Numbered from the stretch's first letter, positions 32,406 through 41,058 are shown. The stretch is 64,000 bases of DNA from an uncultured Lachnospiraceae bacterium (GCA_947245585.1 CAMXPV010000001.1:117198-181197), one strand, 5' to 3'. Notes: generated from the letters alone by a model not told the origin. Made by a program: numbers and translations.

Positions 32406-34022
32406 TTATTTTGTAGAAGTAATCTTAGATAAAATCGGCATACTCCCCGCCACCGCCTCCATCAGCGCACTCCCGTACTCCTCTGCCGGCATGTTCGACA
32501 GGATCGGCAGAATCGCCCCTTCCAATTCATACTTCTCCTCCCTCTGCTCCGGCAGGGCCGCACTGCCGCCGGAACCGGAAGGCGCTTTCTTTTTCTTCTC
32601 CGCCACCATTGGCGGCGCGGCCATAAAGTTGCCGGTACAGCCGATCGCATCAAAGGCATTACACAGATTAATCACCGTCGGCTTTGACAAATCTTTCCTT
32701 ACCAACGTAATCTCCTTGGGCGCAGTCACCGTGACGCTCTTTGCCTGAAACTGCACCTGTCCCTGCGCCAAAATGGAGATTTTGTTTACGGTTTCCATCC
32801 GTACCATACTGCTGTCAATAAGGTCGATCTGGGCATTCTGGTCTTTATGATGTACAAGCCCCATCTCTCCCGGTTTCATATACAGACGCTTCCCGTGGTC
32901 CGTGGTGAAATAGCGGTTGTGGTAATCCGCCAGATCCCCACAACGATCCCCGTTTTCCCGCAGATTGTAGATGGCTTTGGCATTCTCTTCGTTGTCTTTA
33001 TCAAAGTACAACGCTGCCTTTGTCCCTTTCTCGGGCATACAGTACAGCATGTTTCCGGTGATCGGCCGCCATGGATAATCATAGGCCGTGTCCGTATCCT
33101 GAGTCTCGTCAATGTCCAGATGGAGGCGCAGAACTTCCCCCTTTGTCTGTAACACCTCCCCCGCAATCACCACGCCTCTCAGCTTATCAGCCGGTATCTT
33201 ATGGGCAGGGAAACACTCTTTTGGATATGCGCTGATACAGGTCTCTATCCCATTACGGTCGAAGGAGACTTCGCAGGCCATAACCCCGTATGTCCTGCCG
33301 GAGACTGCTACACTCTCGCCCGCATGGAGCAATGCCCTGCCATAAATCCGAAATCCTGTCTTTTTATCCTTCACGGAGGGTCTTTCCGGATTCCGGTACA
33401 GGACTTCCTCATATTTATGCCGGTCTATGTCTATCTGTACCGGACTGCTCTGTGGCAGTCCTATGTTGATTTCCTTTCTGTTTCCGTAGTCCGAGGACAA
33501 AATTCTGCCGCCCAGATGGCTGACGATCCTGCGGATAAACTCATAATCCGTCTCCTGATACTGAACTAGCGGACAGGGAATCTCCCAGTCTGGCAGATTC
33601 CATCTGACCCTGACGTCATATTCCTTCGCGACCTCTTCCGTGATCTCCCTGTAGGTTCTGCTGATATCCTGAAAAGAACGGGATCTCTTCCGCCTGTCCA
33701 TCCGCCAGAGACAGGAAACTGCCTGAAGGGTAAGAATCGCGTAGCCGCCCTCATTGTTAAGCTCCGCCCGCTCAATCAGCCCGCTGAAAAGGGATTCCTG
33801 TCTGCCCTCTGCGTCCTGCCCGGTCAGTTCAATGGGCTCTTCCTGCATCCCGCACAACGCCTCATACGCATCCTGAAAGTTTACCTCACAGGAAACCGTC
33901 AACCTCGCCATCTTGCCATACTGTTCCTGCAAATGGCAGGAGCGTATATGCTGATACGCAAATCTGCACTGTATTTGCAGCTCTCCCAATAACATCATCT
34001 CTTCCGTTCCTTCCCTGTTCAT
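32406..34022 (-). CDS. VgrG/gpD-like spike protein (first, longest copy)
   Basis: 538 aa. The start is uncertain by 8 codons: ATG at 34022 or at the Met near the LLGELQ segment. QYQETDYEFIRRIVSHLGG near residue 155 is the VgrG hallmark, followed by a gp5-OB-like part (NMLYCMPEKGTKAALYF) and needle repeats to about 470 (KISILAQGQVQFQAKSV). A C-terminal extension (about 470-538) with a Pro/Gly/Lys linker ends in a helix (EYGSALMEAVAGSM) not found in the other two copies. It may bind an effector or a baseplate partner. Lies between dnaJ-like and effector genes. Confidence 0.8.
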   Translation of the reverse strand: MNREGTEEMMLLGELQIQCRFAYQHIRSCHLQEQYGKMARLTVSCEVNFQDAYEALCGMQEEPIELTGQDAEGRQESLFSGLIERAELNNEGGYAILTLQAVSCLWRMDRRKRSRSFQDISRTYREITEEVAKEYDVRVRWNLPDWEIPCPLVQYQETDYEFIRRIVSHLGGRILSSDYGNRKEINIGLPQSSPVQIDIDRHKYEEVLYRNPERPSVKDKKTGFRIYGRALLHAGESVAVSGRTYGVMACEVSFDRNGIETCISAYPKECFPAHKIPADKLRGVVIAGEVLQTKGEVLRLHLDIDETQDTDTAYDYPWRPITGNMLYCMPEKGTKAALYFDKDNEENAKAIYNLRENGDRCGDLADYHNRYFTTDHGKRLYMKPGEMGLVHHKDQNAQIDLIDSSMVRMETVNKISILAQGQVQFQAKSVTVTAPKEITLVRKDLSKPTVINLCNAFDAIGCTGNFMAAPPMVAEKKKKAPSGSGGSAALPEQREEKYELEGAILPILSNMPAEEYGSALMEAVAGSMPILSKITSTK

Positions 34023-34082
34023 ATCATAATCCTCTTTTGCGTCATTTTTGCATCATTTTTCTATCCTAGTCAACCATTCAAC

Positions 34083-34427
34083 CTACTTCATCTTCATAAA
34101 CGCCTCAAACATATCCGTCACATCAAGCGGATTCTTCTTGTTAAAATTCATTCGAGGTGCAGCCGCCCTGCTCTTTTCTTCTGGTTTCTTCTGTGCCGTT
34201 TTCTTCCCAAATCCCGCTGTTCTTTCCTGCCTGGCATCATATTCCCTGCGCTTTTCGGCATTGCCAAGCACCTCATACGCCTCTACGATATCCTTAAATT
34301 TCGCCTCTGCCTCCGCGTTTCCCGGATTTAAGTCCGGATGGTACTGCTTGGCTTTTTTGCGGTACGCCCGCTTGATCTGCTCCTCATCCGCATCCCGGGG
34401 CACGCCCAATATCTTGTAATAATCCAT
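34083..34427 (-). CDS. J-domain (DnaJ-like) co-chaperone of the injection cluster
   Basis: 114 aa. The start at 34427 is preceded by AAAGGAGC. Residues 1-65 are a complete J domain with the HPD motif (YHPDLNPG) and the [14 protein letters not shown] helix. No Gly/Phe region, zinc finger or substrate domain follows, only a basic linker and a C-terminal [18 protein letters not shown] peptide. A J domain recruits Hsp70, so it may help assemble or recycle sheath or tube proteins. It stands between the tube and spike genes. Confidence 0.85.
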   Translation of the reverse strand: MDYYKILGVPRDADEEQIKRAYRKKAKQYHPDLNPGNAEAEAKFKDIVEAYEVLGNAEKRREYDARQERTAGFGKKTAQKKPEEKSRAAAPRMNFNKKNPLDVTDMFEAFMKMK

Positions 34428-34450
34428 AAAAGGCTCCTTTTTGTGAGAAG

Positions 34451-34520
34451 GCGTATCCAACCTCCGTTGCATACGCCCTCCAATTTACCCATTTCGTCCA
34501 ACAATGCCTTACGCATTGTT
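34451..34520 (-). promoter_or_regulatory. Tandem hairpins between the tube and dnaJ genes
   Basis: AACAATGC/GCATTGTT (34500-34520) and GCGTAT/ATACGC (34451-34476) each form a stem in the minus-strand transcript without a T run. They may reduce downstream transcription or protect the upstream mRNA, so that the highly needed tube genes are expressed more than the spike and effectors. Confidence 0.4.
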
Positions 34521-34944
34521 ATGCCATATAGCCGCCCTCTACCGATACGGTGCTGATCTTGTCTTTCTTCTGTCTGATCACAAGCGTAAAGGTGCCGATC
34601 CCCGCCTCATCGCCGTAATCCTCTTTATAGTCTATTACAAAGGCGTTCGGGAAACAGTATTTTCTCTCCATAATGCCTGCTGCCACATACTCAACCGTCA
34701 CCTTCCTGTAGCTGTCCGCCCGCTCCGCCGGAACAACGGACCACAGCGCCATCTTTCTGGTGCTGTCAAAGGGATCTCCGCCCACTGCGGTCAGGATTTT
34801 TCCCTTGATCGTCATGGTTGCCCCGAAATCTTTTGTCCTCGCATTGGAATCCTGCGGAATATCCGTGGTCATCTTCACACTCTTTACACACTCCTTGGAT
34901 ATCTCAAACGCTTCTGTACCTTCAACTTTTACTACAAATGCCAT
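34519..34944 (-). CDS. Hcp/tail-tube-like protein (second copy)
   Basis: 141 aa; GGAGGAGAAGAACA precedes the ATG. The order of blocks (VKVEGTEAFEISKECVKS, DFGATMTIKGKI, WSVVPAERADSYRKVTVEY, PNAFVIDYKE, GTFTLVIRQKKD) is the same as in the neighbour and corresponds to tube proteins of contractile systems: small beta-barrel subunits forming hexameric rings. Pairs of tube genes occur in extracellular contractile systems. Annotation pipelines often leave these proteins unnamed. Confidence 0.7.
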   Translation of the reverse strand: MAFVVKVEGTEAFEISKECVKSVKMTTDIPQDSNARTKDFGATMTIKGKILTAVGGDPFDSTRKMALWSVVPAERADSYRKVTVEYVAAGIMERKYCFPNAFVIDYKEDYGDEAGIGTFTLVIRQKKDKISTVSVEGGYMA

Positions 34945-34961
34945 TGTTCTTCTCCTCCTCT

Positions 34962-35393
34962 CTATTCGCCTGCGTAACCGCCCTCAATTTTTACCTTGTC
35001 GTTCTCATCCTTCTTCTGCTTGATGTGCAGATAGAAGGTGCCCACGCCCGTCTCGTCGTCCATCTCCTCCGAATACTCCATGACAAAGGCATTCGGCACT
35101 TCATACTTGCGGACAACCTGGCCGGCGGAAATCACCTCCACTGCTGCCGTGCGGTAGCAGTCCGCTCTCTCAGAGGGAACAACCGACCATTTGGACAGTT
35201 CCAATGTGCTGTCACTGCCCTCCCCGCCGAGCTTGTAGAGCATCTTGCCCCAAATCTTCATGGACACGCCGAAGTCGGTTGCCCTCGCATTGGAGTCCAC
35301 AGCGGACTCCGACCCGAAGATCACGTTTTTAATGCTCTTCTCATCCAGAGCGATCTGCTCTGCGCCTCCTGTTACATTCAACCTGAATCCCAT
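34962..35393 (-). CDS. Hcp/tail-tube-like protein (first copy)
   Basis: 143 aa; AAGGAGGAAGTAAAA upstream. Contains FGVSMKIWGKMLYKLGG, WSVVPSERADCYRTAAV, YEVPNAFVMEYSE and GTFYLHIKQKKDEND, with roughly 45 percent identity by eye to the second copy. It lies directly after the sheath gene, as tube genes do in contractile tail clusters. It probably forms the inner tube, with the paralogue supplying a tip or base ring or a heteromeric tube. Confidence 0.75.
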   Translation of the reverse strand: MGFRLNVTGGAEQIALDEKSIKNVIFGSESAVDSNARATDFGVSMKIWGKMLYKLGGEGSDSTLELSKWSVVPSERADCYRTAAVEVISAGQVVRKYEVPNAFVMEYSEEMDDETGVGTFYLHIKQKKDENDKVKIEGGYAGE

Positions 35394-35417
35394 TTTTACT
35401 TCCTCCTTTTTTTATAA

Positions 35418-37598
35418 TTAAATTGCACGGTTGTTAGAGTTAAAGCGATTGATCTCAATTTCCAGATTCTTGACATTGCCGTTGAAGGTAATGTTCAGCA
35501 CACAATATCCGTTGCTCTCGTCAATCTCATATTCCACATCGTCTCCTGCGCCCAAAATAGCATTGATACAGCCTTTCTTCTCCAGCCATTTGCTCTTCTG
35601 GCTAGACGGGTTGTTGGAGAAGAATTTCACGATGTTTTCCTGCTTGTAGTCACTGGTCGCATGGCGCAGTACCCTTTCAATATAGGTGGTTACCTGCGTC
35701 TTGTAGATGGGCTCGTACACCTTGCCGTCGCTCATCAGGTTCCTTGCCTTGTAAACCATGATATGGGAAACATTCTCCGCCTCCAACATGGCATTTTCGG
35801 ATGAAAAGACAAAACCGAAGCTGCGCCTGTTAATTTCATTCTTGATAGAATTGGTAAATCCTGTAATTTCCTTTGCCATCACCGTATGCACACGGAGCGG
35901 ATGATCGCCTGCCTCGATATCGAACCGGACGCCGGGAAACTCCTCGTCCACATTTCTTTTGAACTTCTCTTTCAGGTACTCCGGACACTGATAAGCCGCC
36001 ACAAGCCCCGCCGCGATATAGGCCGCGCCCACATACACGCCGTCGATCCACAGCTTCATAATGTCCTCTTTTTCCTTGGACAGCTCCGCCATGTTATCCT
36101 CATTGACCGTCATGCGCTTATCCAGAATGACTCCCGACTTTTCCTTGGGAATAATCGTAAAGTTCGGGATACAGGGAATCGCAAATTCACTGAACGCTTT
36201 TCCTGTGAGCGAGCTGCAGCGCTCCTCAAACTTCTCGATCCCCTCTGTCGCCATGTAATTAAAGGTGGTCTTATCCCCTGTTTCATAGCTGAAAAAGCAC
36301 TGTACGGAATAGTCTTTCAACACATCCAACAGCCGTACCAACGCCTCCACGCTGTTGACCCCCGTCTTCTCCACCTTCTCATTTCCCTGAAAACGCTGTC
36401 TGGTCAGTTTGATATTGGAATTCTGATCCAGAGAAACGGAAGGCACGACGCTGTACCATATGGTGTTATCAAAGTCATTCTTGGCATTGACCGTATTTAA
36501 AAAGGCAATCAGTCTGGGCAGGTTATTGCTCTTTACCAACATATCGTTAGAAACGTTAGTGATGAACATGGACGGCCTCATGCCTTTTAAGTTCGACGGA
36601 TACTGCTCGAAAAATGCCCATACGCCCAGAATCTTCTCAATCAACGGTTTTACCACTTTGATAAAGTCATCCTTGGCCGTCTTATAAAATTCCAGATAGG
36701 AGTTGTAGTTGCTGACCTCCTGCTTGACATCGATATTGCTGACCATGGTGGATGCGAGCGGACAGTATGTTCTCGTCACAAGCGCTTTCACGTAATCGCT
36801 GCTCTCTTCATTGAGGGCCTCGTAATCATCCTCCAACGCCGCGATCAGCCCGGTATTGACATTGTCGTCCAGAACCATCAGCTCCGCCGTCTCCGTCTTA
36901 GGCACTTCCAACACCTTGAGTTCTCCCTTTTCATCCATGCTCAAGACACCAAGCGCAAGCGGGGTGTTGTCTTTCTTTTCTTCCGCCTCTCCCAAAAGCA
37001 GTCTGGTCTTGATATCCTCGATGGCAAGGGGAAGCATCGCCAGTACATTGTTATAATTCACGCTCGCCTCTTCAAACATCACGTTCAGCTTATCCGCGAT
37101 ATCCAGTTTGTGCGGGTCACCGTCCTCCAGTTCCGCGTAATTCTTGTAGGTGTACTGGAGTTCCTTACGATTCTGCTTGATGTCCTCCATGACCTTCTTC
37201 GGGGAAATCATATCCGTCAGCTTGTCAAACTGGAAATCCACGTTGATGATACTCTGTGATCGTTTTGCCTCCACAAGGGACATCAGCATCTTGAGGAAAT
37301 CATTCTGCCGATTCAGATAAATCGGTGTGATCATGTCCTCCGGAATGGTTTCCGGTTTTTTCAGTGTGTACATGATCTTCTGGTTGTTGGCATTAAAGAA
37401 AGAATAGACCACCGGCTCAAACTTCTCGATGAACTCGTCAAAGTTCCGAACCAACAGCGCCTCGTTCATCTCCTTGATCTTCTCGTCGCTCAGACTGTCG
37501 ATTCCTCTCACATCTCCTACAAGCGTCAGAAGATCCGGCTTCTCCGGATTGATCTCTTCAAACAGTAATGTCCTGTTTGTCTGTTTGATAATGCTCAT
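35418..37598 (-). CDS. Contractile sheath-like protein (probable TssB/TssC-type fusion)
   Basis: 726 aa; GAGGAGGTTAAAC upstream. Residues 1-about 110 resemble the small sheath subunit (LLTLVGDVRGIDSLSD, RNFDEFIEKFEPVVYS). From about 120 the large-subunit pattern appears: SLVEAKRSQSIINVD, NLPRLIAFLNTVNAKN and a C-terminal beta-rich part ending FNGNVKNLEIEINRF. Length equals a TssB plus a TssC. A fused sheath would form the helical outer wall that contracts to drive the tube. It follows the AgrB-vWA gene by 12 bp. The assignment rests on motif order, size and position beside tube and spike genes, not on a search. Confidence 0.65.
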   Translation of the reverse strand: MSIIKQTNRTLLFEEINPEKPDLLTLVGDVRGIDSLSDEKIKEMNEALLVRNFDEFIEKFEPVVYSFFNANNQKIMYTLKKPETIPEDMITPIYLNRQNDFLKMLMSLVEAKRSQSIINVDFQFDKLTDMISPKKVMEDIKQNRKELQYTYKNYAELEDGDPHKLDIADKLNVMFEEASVNYNNVLAMLPLAIEDIKTRLLLGEAEEKKDNTPLALGVLSMDEKGELKVLEVPKTETAELMVLDDNVNTGLIAALEDDYEALNEESSDYVKALVTRTYCPLASTMVSNIDVKQEVSNYNSYLEFYKTAKDDFIKVVKPLIEKILGVWAFFEQYPSNLKGMRPSMFITNVSNDMLVKSNNLPRLIAFLNTVNAKNDFDNTIWYSVVPSVSLDQNSNIKLTRQRFQGNEKVEKTGVNSVEALVRLLDVLKDYSVQCFFSYETGDKTTFNYMATEGIEKFEERCSSLTGKAFSEFAIPCIPNFTIIPKEKSGVILDKRMTVNEDNMAELSKEKEDIMKLWIDGVYVGAAYIAAGLVAAYQCPEYLKEKFKRNVDEEFPGVRFDIEAGDHPLRVHTVMAKEITGFTNSIKNEINRRSFGFVFSSENAMLEAENVSHIMVYKARNLMSDGKVYEPIYKTQVTTYIERVLRHATSDYKQENIVKFFSNNPSSQKSKWLEKKGCINAILGAGDDVEYEIDESNGYCVLNITFNGNVKNLEIEINRFNSNNRAI

Positions 37599-37610
37599 GT
37601 TTAACCTCCT

Positions 37611-39935
37611 CTATCTTTCGTTTGGTTTTAAGTCTCTATAGTGAACTTCTATTTCCGCATCTTCCTGATCAAAAATAAAAGTTACTTTTTCCCCATAATA
37701 CAGATGATAGGCATGTCCTTTTACCAAAAACTCCCGCCCCATCAACACAGTGGCCTTGCTGTTATTCTTAATGATCAGGCTCCGGTCATCGCCCGGCCTT
37801 ATAATGATCCGCTCCGCGCCTTTTAAGTTAAGCGGCAGGTTACAGGTATCTAAAATCCATTCCAACGTAAGGATTTCACGGCTGCATCTCGCAAACAGAT
37901 TGATGCTTTCCGGAGGGTAATCGATTCCCTCCCGATTGCGTATCACATAAATTTGCAGCTTTCCGTTAAACTCACTCCTGCGGTTTCCTGCCTCTCTGGG
38001 AAGCGCTCTTCCTGCGTCGATCACCTTTCTTCTGTCAAATGTCCTCTTTTTCTGCCGATAGGAAAGAACCACTATGATAAGCAATGCCACAGCAAAGACC
38101 ACGAGCACTAACCAGAAAAACCAGTCTATTTCCGGCTCCGGCGGCTCTTCCTCCACAACCGGCACCTGAATCTCCACCGTCTCTTCCATATCTCCGTAGT
38201 AATTACCGTACAGCCCGTCGAAAGCAACCCGCAGCTTCACTGTCGCATCCCGCTCATACTGCCGGGACAGACGAAGAGCCCCTCCCGTCATTTGATAGGT
38301 CTGTTGCTCGCCGTCCAGATAAAGCTGTACGCCCCCGTCTTTCAGATGCCCATCTAACAAATCAAGGCCATTCTGATTGGTGATTTTCAATCCCATATTC
38401 GCTGTCCGCACCGACGAAGTGTAGGTATAATCGGCGCTGACATCAATGTCATACTCCGCCGTAAGATAGGCGCTGACATCCATCGATGAATCCGCACTCA
38501 TCTGTATTTTTACCTCATCTCCCGACGGGTTTTGTAGTTCTATGACTGTATAATTTCGTCCTTTTGATACGTTTACCCTGTCAGCCTCACAGTTTACTGT
38601 CATATTTTCGTTCTGCTGTTTTCCAAACAGAACAAGCTTTGCCTTACTCATCAGGCAGTCCGGCAGCTTTACCGACAGTTCGCCGCTCAATCCGCTGATC
38701 TTTCCCACGTGAGATGCCTTTAACCCCCACTGTTCAAACAGCAGTTTCTCTGCATAATCTCCCAATTGCTCTCCGTCAGACAGTTCCCTTAAAGTACCGC
38801 CGGTCATTTCAGCTGCTGCATACACGGTATCGCCTTCTTCTAACCGCGGCCCTAACGCCACCACGTCTATGACAATACCATCCTGTTTAGCCCGTTCCAC
38901 CGACTGCGCAAACAAGGCCGCCGATTCCTGTGTACCGTCTTTCGTCTTCATCATGATCTCGCCGTCCGAAATCAAAATGATTCTTTTAGATGCCGCCGTA
39001 TCATCAAACAACTCTACCGCAGCTGCCAATCCGGCCCCCGCGTTTCCGTAATTCTGATACCCGATCTCCTCCAATGCATCCTCTATCATCGTATGACTGC
39101 TGCCCAGAGGTAAACTTACGCAGACCTCATTCTGATAAGCCGTCATGCCGATCTTATATTCTCTCGGCAAAACCGTCGACAGCATTTTGGGAAAATCAAA
39201 GGAAGCATACCCTTCATCCACATCCTTCATGGACTGGCTGCAATCCAAGACTACCACAATCTCGTGCGTAGAAGCCGTATTCGTCTCCTTTGCATTGGCT
39301 GTGATGTCCGCAAGCAGATAAAAACAGAAGAAAGCCATCAGAAAGACCGAGGGCTTTGCCCTTTTGAACTTTTTTACGGTCCTTTGCAGGATGCAGGGGA
39401 TCTGCAGGCTTAAGGTAAGAAGCAGCCCGACCGCCATACACACCGCAAGTTTCTCGTTTCCGGCCATCTTACCGATTATCGCAATGACACACACCGCTGC
39501 TGACAGGATTCCCGCAATTGCCCGGTATCTTGTTTTCTCCTCCGGCTCCAGTCTCCGATTCTCCGAATCCACCGGACTGAATAGAAACACCAATCCGGCT
39601 CCCGCACACATACAAATGCACAACGGCAGGCTGTAGGTAAGCTTCGATGCCACTAAAATACATCCCGCCAGAAGTGCGGTAGAAGAAAACAGGCATGTTC
39701 CCGTATGTTTTGCATGATATCCGCCGCTGAATTTTCTGATTGCCATAAAGGGAAGGATCACAAGTATCCCGGTTACAAATTTTCCCATAATTCCTCCCAC
39801 CAACATGACCAGAAAAAGCGGGGCAGCGGTCATCAGAAGACACAGGGATGCGTACTGATATAAGTCTCTGTCCTCTTCCTCCACTGCCCCATGGATAATC
39901 AGCCACTCTGTCATTCTGTCCGCTAACCATCCCAT
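37611..39935 (-). CDS. agrB: AgrB-type peptidase fused to a von Willebrand A protein
   Basis: 774 aa in one frame. Residues 1-about 190 are AgrB: multi-pass membrane protein with FSGGYHAKHTGTCLFSS, keeping the catalytic His74 and Cys81 seven residues apart. A further helix (PSVFLMAFFCFYLLADI, about 195-211) resembles a signal anchor. Then comes a vWA domain with MIDAS motif DCSQS (231-235) and LISDGE, beta-rich repeats, a second membrane helix (DWFFWLVLVVFAVALL, about 625) and a cytoplasmic C-terminal domain of about 125 aa. No stop or start separates the parts. AgrB would process the AgrD peptide; vWA proteins are often adhesion or scaffold parts of secretion clusters. The gene is 9 bp after agrD and 12 bp before the sheath gene. 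Confidence 0.85.
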   Translation of the reverse strand: MGWLADRMTEWLIIHGAVEEEDRDLYQYASLCLLMTAAPLFLVMLVGGIMGKFVTGILVILPFMAIRKFSGGYHAKHTGTCLFSSTALLAGCILVASKLTYSLPLCICMCAGAGLVFLFSPVDSENRRLEPEEKTRYRAIAGILSAAVCVIAIIGKMAGNEKLAVCMAVGLLLTLSLQIPCILQRTVKKFKRAKPSVFLMAFFCFYLLADITANAKETNTASTHEIVVVLDCSQSMKDVDEGYASFDFPKMLSTVLPREYKIGMTAYQNEVCVSLPLGSSHTMIEDALEEIGYQNYGNAGAGLAAAVELFDDTAASKRIILISDGEIMMKTKDGTQESAALFAQSVERAKQDGIVIDVVALGPRLEEGDTVYAAAEMTGGTLRELSDGEQLGDYAEKLLFEQWGLKASHVGKISGLSGELSVKLPDCLMSKAKLVLFGKQQNENMTVNCEADRVNVSKGRNYTVIELQNPSGDEVKIQMSADSSMDVSAYLTAEYDIDVSADYTYTSSVRTANMGLKITNQNGLDLLDGHLKDGGVQLYLDGEQQTYQMTGGALRLSRQYERDATVKLRVAFDGLYGNYYGDMEETVEIQVPVVEEEPPEPEIDWFFWLVLVVFAVALLIIVVLSYRQKKRTFDRRKVIDAGRALPREAGNRRSEFNGKLQIYVIRNREGIDYPPESINLFARCSREILTLEWILDTCNLPLNLKGAERIIIRPGDDRSLIIKNNSKATVLMGREFLVKGHAYHLYYGEKVTFIFDQEDAEIEVHYRDLKPNER

Positions 39936-39944
39936 TTCCGTTTC

Positions 39945-40094
39945 CTACTTTCTCTTGAATTTTGACAGTGATGCAGGTGCTTTTGGCTGATATGCAAACA
40001 TACATGCTGCTGTATTGGCCTCTGCCCGCAAGGAAGCATTTAATACTTTTACCGCCCTTTCGGAAACCGCTTTGGAAATTTTCTTTTTGTCCAT
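39945..40094 (-). CDS. agrD: AgrD-type cyclic autoinducer peptide precursor
   Basis: 49 aa, too short for routine gene calls; GGAGG 8 nt upstream of ATG at 40094. A Lys-rich amphipathic N-terminal helix (residues 1-25) leads to ANTAACMFAYQPKAPASL and a charged tail KFKRK. The Cys31 plus P-K-x-P pattern is that of cyclic-lactone precursors; the likely product is a five-residue thiolactone ring, Cys31 to Tyr35, with the QPKAP part as cleaved tail. The gene is immediately upstream of agrB and the sheath operon. It ends 9 bp before the agrB start codon. Confidence 0.85.
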   Translation of the reverse strand: MDKKKISKAVSERAVKVLNASLRAEANTAACMFAYQPKAPASLSKFKRK

Positions 40095-40157
40095 ACCATC
40101 GTCCTCCTTTTTTCAAATCATTGCAGAAACCGACAAATTTTTCAATAACCCATGCGC

Positions 40158-40186
40158 GAACGGTCATTATTCTGCACAAGCGGTCA
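40158..40186 (-). promoter_or_regulatory. AgrA/LytTR-type direct repeats upstream of agrD
   Basis: On the minus strand TGACCGCTT (40186-40178) and TGACCGTTC (40166-40158) repeat with a 20-bp step, about two helical turns, the layout used by LytTR regulators. They lie 65-95 bp upstream of the agrD ATG, with a TTATTG extended -10-like element closer to the gene. A dyad TATACAA/TTGTATA is at about 40190-40207. Confidence 0.55.
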
Positions 40187-40260
40187 ACTTATACAACATC
40201 TTGTATAAAAATAACTTTTTTCTCTGCATTTTGAATAAAAAAGAGGAATCGTTGCCTTTT

Positions 40261-40289
40261 TTGTCAATTTTTTGTAAAATAGATATATA
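40261..40289 (+). promoter_or_regulatory. Promoter of the response-regulator/kinase pair
   Basis: TTGTCA (40261-40266) and TATATA (40284-40289) with a 17-bp spacer, divergent from the agrD promoter region. Confidence 0.5.
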
Positions 40290-40329
40290 GTCAAACTATA
40301 TGACGGAAATTAGGGAAGGAGTATCGGGC

Positions 40330-41037
40330 ATGCGTATCCTGATCTGCGATGATGACCACAATATCATAGAAGAACTCAAAGAATATCTGAACGAATATTT
40401 TGCCCAAACTGATTCTATCATGCCAGAGATCGCCGCCTTTTCAGACGGGAATTCCCTGTTAGCGGATTCGGGCGCAAACGACCTTGTTTTTCTGGATATT
40501 GAAATGCCCGGTTTAAACGGCATCTCTGTGGGAAATGCGTTGAAAAGGAAATATCCCCATGTCTTCATCTTTATCACTACCTACCATGAACAATATCTGG
40601 ATGATGCCATGGATGTTCCGGTATTCCGCTATCTCCTTAAACCTCTGGATAAAAAACGCCTGTTTCGGAATTTGGATGCTGTTATGCACGCCTATTGCGA
40701 CCTCGTTTTTCCCGTAGCCATTGATACGGGAACATCTGTGGTTACGTTATCTGCCGCAGACATTATCTTTATCGAAACACAGGCCAAAGCCACCCTTGTC
40801 CATACGGTTTCCGGTACATATTCCACGAAGGCAAGCCTGGTCTCCTGGATGAATACCTTAAGCAGCAATTCTTTCTTCCAAACGCATAAGGGCTACCTTG
40901 TCAACATGAGACATATCAAGTCATTTGAAAAAAATTTGATATCGTTTCATTCTTGTGAAGAACAGGCTTATCTGTCCAGAAGAAAATGCAAAGAGTTCAA
41001 GAAAAGATATTTTTTTTATATCAGCCACACTACCTGA
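40330..41037 (+). CDS. agrA: LytTR-family response regulator (AgrA)
   Basis: 235 aa. The start at 40330 is preceded by GGAAGGAGT; the frame begins 10 codons earlier without an RBS. The receiver domain has the acidic pocket CDDDH and phospho-acceptor Asp56 (VFLDIEMPGLNG), with Lys in LLKPLDKKR. The LytTR DNA-binding domain follows (about 130-230: IIFIETQAKATLVHT, FFQTHKGYLVNMRHI). It would bind the direct repeats before agrD and activate the whole cluster when peptide is sensed. The kinase gene starts 21 bp downstream. Confidence 0.95.
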   Translation: MRILICDDDHNIIEELKEYLNEYFAQTDSIMPEIAAFSDGNSLLADSGANDLVFLDIEMPGLNGISVGNALKRKYPHVFIFITTYHEQYLDDAMDVPVFRYLLKPLDKKRLFRNLDAVMHAYCDLVFPVAIDTGTSVVTLSAADIIFIETQAKATLVHTVSGTYSTKASLVSWMNTLSSNSFFQTHKGYLVNMRHIKSFEKNLISFHSCEEQAYLSRRKCKEFKKRYFFYISHTT

Positions 41038-41058
41038 CAAGGATACGGGGGATTTTAC

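Noticed and set aside
39469..40179. 236-aa minus-strand ORF over the agrD/agrB junction
   Set aside because: Out of frame with both AgrD and AgrB, whose motifs and ribosome site are convincing.
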